From Cellulomonas sp. NS3 (lineage in GTDB: Bacteria > Actinomycetota > Actinomycetes > Actinomycetales > Cellulomonadaceae), in NCBI RefSeq assembly GCF_024757985.1, contig NZ_CP103289.1:1-64000 (forward strand): 64,000 nucleotides of DNA, in the 5' to 3' direction. Below, piece after piece: positions 33,583-40,650 of this stretch; positions within the stretch are counted from its first letter, which is position 1, and each line of letters starts with the position of its first letter. A model generated the notes under the pieces. The model saw only the letters and a program-made list of their open reading frames with translations, made no database searches and had not been told where the DNA came from. Both the position numbers and the translations under genes were made by a program.

Positions 33583-34290
33583 TCACTCGTCCCGGTCATC
33601 GGACGCGCCCGTCCAGAACATGATGCGCGTGCGCCCGATCGTGAGGGTGTTGCCGTCGAGGAGCGTCGCCGCCGGGACCTGGTGGCCCTCGACGTACAGC
33701 CCGTTCGTCGACCCGAGGTCGCTCGCGACGACCCCGTCCGACCCGACGCGGATCTCCAGGTGCCGCCGGGACACGCCCGGGTCGTCGACGATGATGTCCG
33801 CCTCCGAGCCGCGGCCGATCACGGTGACGGGGCCGGTCAGCAGGTAGCGCTGGCCGTCGATGTCGACGAGCGGGTGGCGCGTGCTCGGGGTTGCCGCCGC
33901 AGCCGGGGCCACCGCGCCGCGCACCGTCGCGCTGCGGATCCGGAACCGGCCCGTCTCGAGGTCGTCGTGCTCGCTGAAAGACACGGTCACGGGCCCGACG
34001 AACGCGTAGCGCTGGCTCGCCGCGTGGTCCGTGACGTTCGCCGCGAGCTCGTCGGCCAGCGCTTCCGCACCCCACGCGTCGACCTGCGCATGGTCGTCGG
34101 GGGACAGCTCGATCGTGAACTCGTTCGGCACCACGGTGCGGTCCCGGTCCACGACGGCCGCGCGGTCGTCCACCTCGCGGCGCAGTGCGCTCGCGAGCTC
34201 GACCGGCTTGACCTCGCTGCGGAACGCCTTGGCGAAGGCGTTGTTCACGACCCGTTCCACGCCGTGCTCGAACTTGTCGAGGATGCCCAC
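33583..34290 (-). CDS. fhaA: FhaA: DUF3662 and FHA domain protein
   Basis: The first gene of the operon encodes 235 residues. An N-terminal DUF3662 domain (GILDKFEHGVERVVNNAF through about residue 115) is followed by a short Ala-rich linker and a C-terminal FHA domain with VIGRGSEADI, VSRRHLEIR and SDLGSTNGLYVEG. In mycobacteria FhaA binds the phosphorylated pseudokinase domain of MviN and tunes wall synthesis. The GTG at 34290 was chosen because GGAGGTGAGGG precedes it and the DUF3662 motif begins there; an ATG at 34365 is a longer alternative without similarity-type sequence. Confidence 0.93.
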   Translation of the reverse strand: MGILDKFEHGVERVVNNAFAKAFRSEVKPVELASALRREVDDRAAVVDRDRTVVPNEFTIELSPDDHAQVDAWGAEALADELAANVTDHAASQRYAFVGPVTVSFSEHDDLETGRFRIRSATVRGAVAPAAAATPSTRHPLVDIDGQRYLLTGPVTVIGRGSEADIIVDDPGVSRRHLEIRVGSDGVVASDLGSTNGLYVEGHQVPAATLLDGNTLTIGRTRIMFWTGASDDRDE

Positions 34291-34624
34291 GCCCTCACCT
34301 CCCTCGTGCGTCGGTCGTGCTGCGGTCGTTGCTGCGTCCAGGTGTGCCGGGGCGGCGGTGCTCACGTGCCGTGGGGGGTGCGCGGGCGGGCCGGGATCCG
34401 GTATCGGCCTTGATCGTATCCACGGTGGGGGCCTCGGGGCGGGTTCGCAGGGCTGATCCTGTCGAGTCGTTCGGGATCTGGGGGGTGGATGTGGTGATGG
34501 GGGCGTGTTCGTGGGGCTGCGATGGGGTGTGGGGGTGGGTCGGCTGGGCGTGTGTCGGGTCGTCCGGGCGGTCGGGTGGGGCGGTGCCGAGGCGTGGTCC
34601 GACCGTGATAACGTTCTGCGGCGC
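34291..34624. promoter_or_regulatory. Promoter region of the fhaA-pknB operon, G-rich on the plus strand
   Basis: 334 bp between fhaA (minus) and tRNA-Leu (plus) hold no supportable gene. The stretch from about 34485 to 34590 is very G/T-rich on the plus strand. One segment (34524-34547) has four G-runs of 3-5 with short loops, a possible G-quadruplex. The operon promoter must lie here or inside the 5' leader, but no confident -35/-10 pair is visible. GATAAC at about 34608-34613 could be the -10 of the tRNA. Confidence 0.45.
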
Positions 34625-34707
34625 GCGCGAGTGGCGGAACGGCAGACGCGCTGGCTTCAGGTGCCAGTGTCCGAAAGGGCGTGGGGGTTCAAATCCCCCC
34701 TCGCGCA
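34625..34707 (+). tRNA. leuX: tRNA-Leu (anticodon CAG)
   Basis: An 83-nt class II tRNA. The acceptor GCGCGAG pairs with CTCGCGC, the D-arm is TGGCGGAACGGCAGACGC, and the anticodon loop TTCAGGT lies in a CTGGC/GCCAG stem. The long variable arm is TGTCCGAAAGGGCG and the T-arm GGGGG-TTCAAAT-CCCCC. CCA is not encoded. It decodes CUG. Its 3' flank is duplicated twice further downstream. Confidence 0.96.
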
Positions 34708-34783
34708 CAGGTGGGTGGTTCCGAAAAGAACCGCCTGAGCGGTACCGAAACTCCCGGTCAGAGTCTCTGGCCGGGAGTTTTCG
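34707..34783 (+). repeat. tRNA-Leu flanking repeat, copy 1 (includes terminator hairpin)
   Basis: The segment begins ACAGGTGGGTGGTTCC at the last base of the tRNA and ends with AAACTCCCGG (34748-34757) paired with CCGGGAGTTT (34771-34780), the tRNA terminator. Two further copies of the whole ~75-bp segment lie at 41824-41898 and 42586-42660, in the same orientation but without any tRNA sequence. Confidence 0.8.
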
Positions 34784-34830
34784 CGCTTCCCGGGGCGCGT
34801 TGGGCGGTTCGGCGGCGCTCGCGGACGCCG

Positions 34831-34864
34831 CCGAGCCCTGTCGAGGGGCCTCGACAGGGCTCGG
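34831..34864. repeat. REP-like perfect palindrome
   Basis: CCGAGCCCTGTCGAGG (34831-34846) and its exact complement (34849-34864) are separated by only two G residues. Palindromes of this type (GAGCCTGTCGA-like) are dispersed in many actinobacterial genomes. Here it sits between the tRNA-Leu terminator and the 3' end of the transposase gene, so it could also end minus-strand transcription. Confidence 0.65.
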
Positions 34865-34974
34865 TGTGGCGGTTTGGGCTATACGAGATGCTGCGCGGGC
34901 ACGCTGACGCCGGCGTGGTGGTTCGCGTACCCCGGTGGCTGGCCGAGGTGGTCAGTGGCTGGTGCTCGGCCGCT

Positions 34975-36609
34975 CTACTCGCGGAAGGGCCTGCGGCGAC
35001 CTCGGGTCCAGGTGTGGCGGTCGAGGGGCACGGTGGACGGCTCTTCGCCGAGCTCGACCTGCCAGGGGTCGGGCAGGTGCCGGGCGAGGTGCCAGCCGTG
35101 GAGCCGGTCGACGTTGTGCGCTGCGAGGGTGATCGCCAGGAGCAGGGTGGTGGCGATCAGTCCGGGGACGCGGAAGTAGCCGCGGTTGACGTTGCGGACC
35201 TGGTAGCGCAGCTGAGCGTTGAGCCCTTCGATGAGGCTACGACGGTTGAACGACAGCGCCCACCGAGTCGACTGCCACGCCAGCGGCTGGCGGTCGCGCT
35301 CGAGCTCGGAGTCGCGCACCGTGACCGTCTTCCCACAGGCGCACGCGCCCCCACGAACGCAGCGAGCGGTGGGCAGGTGTCGTCCCAGCCGCATCGACGC
35401 CGGGGTGTTCGGGCAGCGCAGGTGCCCGGCGAGGGCGGGTCCCTTCCACCGCTGGCTGCCGCGTTCGTCGCGCCGACGGGTTAGCGGGGTGAACCGGTAG
35501 GCGTCCCGCTTGTCGAACAGCTCGCGGGCGCGGGCCTTCTCGGCGGCGCTCTCGCCGATCTTGGGCGGCTCGAGGTGTCGGAGGGGATCGGGCAACGCGT
35601 CGGAGTACAGCGCGCCGTCAATCCACAGTGACCCGGTGATCGGGCCGGGGCGCACGCCGCGTTGGCTGGAGTGCAGGTCCATGGTCATCGTGATCCCGCG
35701 CTCGCGTAGCGGCCGCGCGAGGTTCACCGCGCGTGAGGTCGTGTAGCCGCGGTCGAGCAGGACCTCGTTGACGCCCCGCAGGGCATCGAGAATCCCCAGA
35801 GCGGCACCCGCGCGGTCCCGGACTCCCGGGCGCAGGGCGAGGCCGGCGGCCAGCTGAGGGAGCGGTTCTCCGGCGGGTTCGGGTGCGTAGGTCGCGATGT
35901 GCGCCTCGTAGCCGAAGTAGAGCTCGGTGGGCCGCCGGTCCGTGCTGGTGCGCTTGGCCCAGCGCGCGTCCCTGTCAGCGGCACGCCGATCGTGGGCGTC
36001 CGCCGCGGGGCTCTGGGCGCGGGCCCGGTAGGCGGACTCGATGTCGGTGCCGTCGATGGCCACGACGCTTGGTGGCGTCCAAGCGGACGGCATGCTCGCC
36101 TGGACCAGGCCTGTGGCGACCTCATCCAGGCTCGCGGCGGTGAAGGGACATCCGTCGGGGCAGTCGTCGACCTCACCGGTCGCCTCGTCCGCGGTCAGCT
36201 CGTGGTTGTGACCCACAGAGAAGCCCGCTCCCATCGCTTCCGTCAAGGCGTGGAACCCGGACAGGACGCATCGGTACCGCACCACGCTCCCCGGCGGGAA
36301 GCCGAGCGCGAACCTCTCGCTCGGCGACATCGACCACAACGTCCGCGTGACGCCGGCGATCGTCATCGCCGGCGGACGCCCGAGAGCGTGCAGCATCATC
36401 GCCGCCGCAACCGCATCCAGTGGCAGTGCGCGGTGACGACCGACCGTGCGGGTCCGGGACACGACGAGCCGGTTGACCACCTCGCGATCGGCCCAGGCTC
36501 GGGCTCGCCTGACCTTCTGTGCGGTGGACAACACGGGTGGGGTGTAGACCACGCGGCTGACACCGGTAGACGAGGTCATGGGCCTGGCCTCGATGGTGCG
36601 GCGCTTCAT
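34975..36609 (-). CDS. DDE transposase of a recombinase-coupled element
   Basis: 544 residues from the ATG at 36609. It reads as an IS4/IS1182-like DDE transposase. The candidate catalytic triad is Asp186 (AIDGTDIESAYRAR), Asp286 (VLLDRGYTTSRAV) and Glu461 (RSLIEGLNAQLRYQ). The middle holds a zinc-knuckle-like CVRGGACACGKTV segment and, earlier, CPDGCPF. The ATG overlaps the stop of the upstream recombinase-like gene (ATGA), which is unusual because most IS transposases are expressed alone. The frame is intact, so the protein may be active. No flanking terminal inverted repeats were recognised by eye. The exact IS family is uncertain. Confidence 0.8.
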   Translation of the reverse strand: MKRRTIEARPMTSSTGVSRVVYTPPVLSTAQKVRRARAWADREVVNRLVVSRTRTVGRHRALPLDAVAAAMMLHALGRPPAMTIAGVTRTLWSMSPSERFALGFPPGSVVRYRCVLSGFHALTEAMGAGFSVGHNHELTADEATGEVDDCPDGCPFTAASLDEVATGLVQASMPSAWTPPSVVAIDGTDIESAYRARAQSPAADAHDRRAADRDARWAKRTSTDRRPTELYFGYEAHIATYAPEPAGEPLPQLAAGLALRPGVRDRAGAALGILDALRGVNEVLLDRGYTTSRAVNLARPLRERGITMTMDLHSSQRGVRPGPITGSLWIDGALYSDALPDPLRHLEPPKIGESAAEKARARELFDKRDAYRFTPLTRRRDERGSQRWKGPALAGHLRCPNTPASMRLGRHLPTARCVRGGACACGKTVTVRDSELERDRQPLAWQSTRWALSFNRRSLIEGLNAQLRYQVRNVNRGYFRVPGLIATTLLLAITLAAHNVDRLHGWHLARHLPDPWQVELGEEPSTVPLDRHTWTRGRRRPFRE

Positions 36610-37571
36610 CGCCGCACCATCGAGGCGAACACCTCGTGCTCGGGCTGCGGGGCCATGAACGGCATCACGTGGCCGAAGATCTTCCACGACGCGACGCCGG
36701 CGATCCGGGCGAGCTCTCCCAGGTGCACCCCGTGCTCGAGGTGGTCCTTGACCCAGGTCACACGTAGCCGGCTCAGGCGCAGGCGCGGGGCGTCCGACGG
36801 GAGCTCGATGTTTTGCAGGAGCTTCGACAGGCGCGAGCGATCCCAGTCAGCAGCGGCGTAGCCGAGGATCAACGACCCGGGGTCGTCCTCTCGGATGCCG
36901 CGCAGGGTGCCGTCGTGCGGTGGGCCGATCGGGATCACGCGCGCGTGCTGACCGGACACGGCAAGACACAGGAACCCGTGCCGCTCGACGAGGTCATGGG
37001 TCGACACACGCCACGTCTCACGCGGGTACAGGCCTGCGCCGAGTCCGAGGGCGAGGAAGGACTGAAGCCGGCGCCGCTGGACTGGGGTGCGCTGCTGGCC
37101 TGCGACTTCGAGCAAGCGAGTGACCTCCTCGGCGGTGTAGGGAGCGATGCGCTGGTTGGCGCGGAGCCGCTCCTCGGGTGGCTCCCACGGGGCCTTCGTC
37201 GTGACCGCGGCCCCGAACCGGCGTAGATCGGAGCGTCGCGTCGCTCGAGACGGCTCTGACAGGTGGGCGCAGCCGACCTGGATGTACCGGCTGACGACGT
37301 CCGGGGTGAACACCTGCTCGCGGTCCAGCGGGAGCCCTTCGCGATGGGTCCACACGAGGAACTGCGACAGCGTCCGCATCGCCTCGACGGCTCTGCGGTC
37401 ATCGACGGGGTGCACGTCGACCGCGACGGCGCGCGCGAACTCGGCGACCGGTGCCCAGTCCTCGGGGCGCAGCGCCTCGGGGATGTAGCCGGCCACTGCC
37501 TGCTCGGGCGTGAGCGGGCCGGCGGCGTGTCGGTTGACGGGAGTAGTTCTGGAATCTGAAGATGGGCGCAC
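36606..37571 (-). CDS. Tyrosine-recombinase-like protein coupled to the transposase
   Basis: 321 residues from GTG 37571, which has GAGGAG upstream. Residues about 50-130 look like an N-terminal SAM-like core-binding domain (TLSQFLVWTHREGLPLD). The C-terminal half resembles a phage-integrase catalytic fold (SFLALGLGAGLYPRETWRV, then LSRLRVTWVKDHLEHGVHL). However, where a tyrosine recombinase has the YxH nucleophile region, this protein reads WKIFGHVMPF, so phenylalanine seems to replace the tyrosine. The box II histidine is replaced by serine in LSRLR. It may therefore be a DNA-binding or architectural partner rather than an active recombinase. It overlaps the transposase start by four bases. 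Confidence 0.7.
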   Translation of the reverse strand: MRPSSDSRTTPVNRHAAGPLTPEQAVAGYIPEALRPEDWAPVAEFARAVAVDVHPVDDRRAVEAMRTLSQFLVWTHREGLPLDREQVFTPDVVSRYIQVGCAHLSEPSRATRRSDLRRFGAAVTTKAPWEPPEERLRANQRIAPYTAEEVTRLLEVAGQQRTPVQRRRLQSFLALGLGAGLYPRETWRVSTHDLVERHGFLCLAVSGQHARVIPIGPPHDGTLRGIREDDPGSLILGYAAADWDRSRLSKLLQNIELPSDAPRLRLSRLRVTWVKDHLEHGVHLGELARIAGVASWKIFGHVMPFMAPQPEHEVFASMVRR

Positions 37572-37696
37572 GAAAGCTCCTCACGACGCGGGGTTCTCTT
37601 TCGAGCAGCGGCGGGAACCGCTGTGAAGGCGATCGGGCCGGGATGGCTGTCCCGGCCTTTCGCATGTCAGAGGGTCGGCGCCCTGCGCCGAGCGGG

Positions 37697-37930
37697 TCAG
37701 CCCATGGCGTTTCCGGCGTCCTCGGCGAGGGCGGCCGCCAGAAGGTCAGAGGCGAGAGCGCTGACGGGACGGTGCGTGGCTTGGGCGCGGGCGAACAGCG
37801 GCCCTGCCACGGCCGCGGGCATGCGGATCTCCACCCGCACCAGCTCGTGGGGCTTCAGGTCCCGAGGGCGCGACGAAGGTCGGCCGGCGCGCGCCGGGGG
37901 TACGTGGATCGAGCTGCCTGGCTCCTTCAT
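37697..37930 (-). CDS. Ribbon-helix-helix-like small protein
   Basis: 77 residues from the ATG at 37930, preceded by an excellent AGGAGGTGGGAG. After a basic Pro-rich N-terminus, the stretch ELVRVEIRMPAAVAGPLFA followed by RPVSALASDLLAAAL fits a ribbon-helix-helix fold, as in small repressors and antitoxins. It is encoded 125 bp upstream of the recombinase-like gene on the same strand. It is plausibly the regulator of the mobile unit, or an accessory DNA-binding factor of it. Confidence 0.6.
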   Translation of the reverse strand: MKEPGSSIHVPPARAGRPSSRPRDLKPHELVRVEIRMPAAVAGPLFARAQATHRPVSALASDLLAAALAEDAGNAMG

Positions 37931-38347
37931 CTCTCCCACCTCCTGTCTCGATTGGCCGCTGTGCGATGTAGCTCTGAGCCTCTTGTGAGGCGTCGCACGG
38001 CTGGTCAGACCGTCAGGAGTACGGTGGATCGATGAAGTTGTCGCTCGGCGCCACAGGCGAGATCGCCCGAGAAGTGACTCGGCTTGCCGCACCGCGGTAC
38101 GGGGCCGTGCTTGCACGCTAGCGCCGCCGGCGGAGATTCTGTCGGCGACGCGCCGCACGTGGGGCGGTGAGTATCGGAAACTTGGGAGCCACAACATGGT
38201 CTGGCCCGCACCGTGGGCGGCCAGAGCTCAGCTGCCCTGATCCCTCGAGATGCTGCACGGCCGCGCCGCCCACGGTTGGGAGCGACATGTATCGTCCGTC
38301 ACCAACCAGTGGCCTGTAGAACCGAGGTGGTGGCAGTCGGACTTCCT
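37931..38347. other. Gene-free stretch inside the tRNA-Leu island
   Basis: 417 bp with no ORF that looks like a gene. It contains an imperfect inverted repeat, CCGTGGGCGGCC at 38211-38222 against GCCGCCCACGG at 38265-38275, and the short direct repeat TTGGGAGC near 38183 and 38276. The composition changes from high GC on the left to lower GC on the right, so an insertion boundary may lie here. Confidence 0.4.
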
Positions 38348-39061
38348 CTAAGAAGTCGGGGTCTCCCGCATGCCGGCGATCGTTCGCTGAATCATTCGAA
38401 CCGCCTCTGGGGCGCGCGGGCTGTACAGCATCTCTCGCAGTGAGGGCGCATATTCTGGTGCGTCAAGGAAGGTCTGATACTCCAGCTCGTGGCTCTCAAC
38501 CACCTCGAGTGGCGCGTCGTCTTGGGAGCCGCAGGCCATCTCTACCCAGTCCGCTTGCTGTAGCGCCTCTAGCTCGACGCCCGATGTGGCGACCTCGAGA
38601 TCATCAATCTTCGGCGCGTGTCTAGTGAGATGAAATACGAGCCGATGCTGCAAATGCAAGCGACCTCCGGTGGAAAGCTGTGCGATGCGTGCGGTTCGCG
38701 GTAGTTCGGACACCTGGACGGTGGCGATCTCCATGAAATCCGCGACGTGAGTTGAGGTATCGCTGCGCAGGCCGGGCAATGGCATCACCTTGTTGCGATT
38801 GCGCCAACGTTCCGGATCGTCGAGGAGCTTCCGTGGCGACTCCGTGCGAACCTGAAGCACCGTGAGGCGCTCCCGCATTCCAGTCTTCTGGCGCATGCTA
38901 CATGGGTGCATAAAAACCATCACGGGCCCCGAGGTGAGATTTGGAAGCTCCACGCCGTCGAAGACGTCGCCCTGCTGATAGGGGAGCCAATTGGGCACAG
39001 CCCCCCGATAGTCGTAGAGATCTTCGACGTGCGGGAGGTCCTCGAGTCGAGCCGGCTCCAT
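38348..39061 (-). CDS. Hypothetical protein, third gene of a low-GC cassette
   Basis: 237 residues, not recognised. The N-terminal half has a compact beta-rich look (YRGAVPNWLPYQQGDVFDG, then VMVFMHPCSMRQK with a conserved-looking HPCSMR). The middle carries a hydrophobic strand pair (RLHLQHRLVFHLTRH) and the C-terminus is helical and acidic. There is no signal peptide or TM helix. It starts 2 bp after the stop of the HTH gene and must be cotranscribed with it. Codon use is visibly less GC-biased than in neighbouring housekeeping genes, suggesting transfer. The HPCSMR motif could be catalytic or metal-binding, but this is only a visual impression. Confidence 0.7.
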   Translation of the reverse strand: MEPARLEDLPHVEDLYDYRGAVPNWLPYQQGDVFDGVELPNLTSGPVMVFMHPCSMRQKTGMRERLTVLQVRTESPRKLLDDPERWRNRNKVMPLPGLRSDTSTHVADFMEIATVQVSELPRTARIAQLSTGGRLHLQHRLVFHLTRHAPKIDDLEVATSGVELEALQQADWVEMACGSQDDAPLEVVESHELEYQTFLDAPEYAPSLREMLYSPRAPEAVRMIQRTIAGMRETPTS

Positions 39062-39063
39062 CG

Positions 39064-39705
39064 TTATGAACGACGAACGATAGCTGGCATCCCGTCGTCG
39101 AAGACCACGACTTCGTCAGCTGACACCCAACGGGCGCGCCATTCTGGATCGATTCCGTCCAGCAGATCCTCGGCGCGAATATTCCCGGCGGCGAAATCGA
39201 GCAGTGTGCTCACGTTGGCGGCGGAGAGCAGATGGCGAATCGTGACAGTGTAGCCGTCGACAAGCCGAATGTTCATCCACGCGGCTGGTTCCGGGATCGC
39301 AAGGCGAACACGTAGGACGCGCATGAAAGCGAGGACTCGAGCGATGGAGGAACGGTTCTCGGCAGTGACGCCGCCCGCGTGACGCCACTTACGGATACCT
39401 GGGACCGAAACGGCAACGATTCGAGACAGGTCCACCCATGGCAGCCCGAATGTCGCCGCGATCTCGTCGAGGATCTCGGGAACCGACATGCGATTCGTAG
39501 CGCGAAACTCCATTTCGTACGCCGATTCGTAAAGGCTGTGATGATCGCTGGCTAGTTGATTGCCAAGCCGCCGGTGTGCGTGCCGAGTCTTACGCATGGC
39601 GACATCCAAATCCTGCCAGGACATATCGATGCTGTCCCAGCTGGTCCCCGGCGTGCTAGTTGCCTCACGTATTGCGTTCGGGCTCGTAAGAACGAGACTG
39701 CTCAT
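39064..39705 (-). CDS. HTH-containing protein, middle gene of a low-GC cassette
   Basis: 213 residues from the ATG at 39705, which overlaps the upstream stop (ATGA). Residues about 70-125 read as an Xre-like helix-turn-helix (ILDEIAATFGLPWVDLSRI, then VSVPGIRKWRHAGG). Xre-type antitoxins and some defence regulators have similar modules. The C-terminal part has a predicted alpha/beta segment (MNIRLVDGYTVTIRHLL, LLDGIDPEWRAR). It may autoregulate the cassette; repeated GTTACAG elements upstream of the first gene could be its sites. No specific family was recognised. Confidence 0.7.
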   Translation of the reverse strand: MSSLVLTSPNAIREATSTPGTSWDSIDMSWQDLDVAMRKTRHAHRRLGNQLASDHHSLYESAYEMEFRATNRMSVPEILDEIAATFGLPWVDLSRIVAVSVPGIRKWRHAGGVTAENRSSIARVLAFMRVLRVRLAIPEPAAWMNIRLVDGYTVTIRHLLSAANVSTLLDFAAGNIRAEDLLDGIDPEWRARWVSADEVVVFDDGMPAIVRRS

Positions 39706-40514
39706 CTGGTTTCCCCCTTGGGTTGCCTAAACAACTCCCGCGATGCTTCTGTGATGGACCACTGGAATATGCCGCCCACCGGCTCGTGAAGTTCTGCGAG
39801 CACCTGTTCTAGAGAGTCTGGGTCAAGCGGCGTGTGCTCGCCGGGCTCCCATGCGCTATCAACGTCGATTATGAAGACCGGTCCTTGTTCAATCTCTGCC
39901 GGAGCAAACGGGAGTGCGGCGTCAATAACCGTCCCGCCATCAAACTGCCCCGCATTGAAGGTGATAGTCCTCCCCGGACCGCTGCGGAACGTGGTGGACG
40001 ACCTATGACCCGAGACCTCGGCCTCAAGTGCCCCCGTCGCGCCCAAGAGATCCCGCCTCACCCACATCGACCAGTCTCCGTCCGGCGGTGCCGTGGGCGG
40101 TCGGACTTCATCGATGTACCGCAACCCCAATCGCTGAAGCGGTACGTTGCCTGCCGCCTGATGGAGCGCCTTGACGCAGATGGCCATTAGAGGCGCAAAG
40201 CTACTCGCAAACTCGACATAGGTGTTGCCAGACATGGCGAGACTGAGCGACGTCGCGTTGAGGGTGACGGTCGCCTGCCGATCGGTTGTCGTGGCTCGCA
40301 CCTGTGGGATGGTCGTCGCTTCCGGTCCACCGACGCTCGACATTGTGAAGGTGACCGCTTGCTCGATGGACAGCACAGGGAACGCTTCGCGGACTGCCTC
40401 GGCGAAGCGATCCCGGACTGGGTCGTCCTTGAGACGAGGCTCATAGCCGAACCGCATCTCGGCGGTAACGATCGCCAGAGGAGCACTTGGGAAGACCTCA
40501 CGGCCGAGGTACAT
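39702..40514 (-). CDS. TIGR04255 family protein, first gene of a low-GC cassette
   Basis: 270 residues starting MYLGREVFPSAPLAIVTAEM. The opening (FPSAPLAIVTAEMRFGYEP), the strand around RLGLRYIDEV and the overall length fit the sporadically distributed TIGR04255 family, whose function is unknown. Sporadic distribution and frequent presence on islands are typical of defence-associated genes. It is cytoplasmic, with no catalytic motif visible. It leads an operon of three tightly coupled genes (4-bp overlap, then 2-bp gap). Base composition is lower in GC than the backbone. Confidence 0.7.
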   Translation of the reverse strand: MYLGREVFPSAPLAIVTAEMRFGYEPRLKDDPVRDRFAEAVREAFPVLSIEQAVTFTMSSVGGPEATTIPQVRATTTDRQATVTLNATSLSLAMSGNTYVEFASSFAPLMAICVKALHQAAGNVPLQRLGLRYIDEVRPPTAPPDGDWSMWVRRDLLGATGALEAEVSGHRSSTTFRSGPGRTITFNAGQFDGGTVIDAALPFAPAEIEQGPVFIIDVDSAWEPGEHTPLDPDSLEQVLAELHEPVGGIFQWSITEASRELFRQPKGETR

Positions 40515-40530
40515 GCGCGGGACCCGACCT

Positions 40531-40561
40531 CTGTAACAGGGAGTGATACTCGCACTGTAAC
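40531..40561 (-). promoter_or_regulatory. Repeated element upstream of the cassette (candidate operator)
   Basis: CTGTAAC occurs at 40531-40537 and 40555-40561, 24 bp apart. Between them lies the dyad-like AGTGATACTCGCACT (40542-40556). The region is 17-47 bp upstream of the first cassette start on the minus strand, where a promoter/operator is expected. The cassette's own HTH protein is the obvious candidate to bind it. Confidence 0.4.
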
Positions 40562-40650
40562 CACGGAGCGAGACTCTCGCCTAGGCTTCTCATGGAACTC
40601 TCACCCTTCTGCCAGTTGCGGTAGTGCCGCATGGGACGAAGTGGACGATC

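Noticed and set aside
38005-38211. 68-codon minus-strand frame upstream of the RHH gene
   Set aside because: No ribosome binding site, no recognisable composition and no conserved look; left as gene-free sequence.
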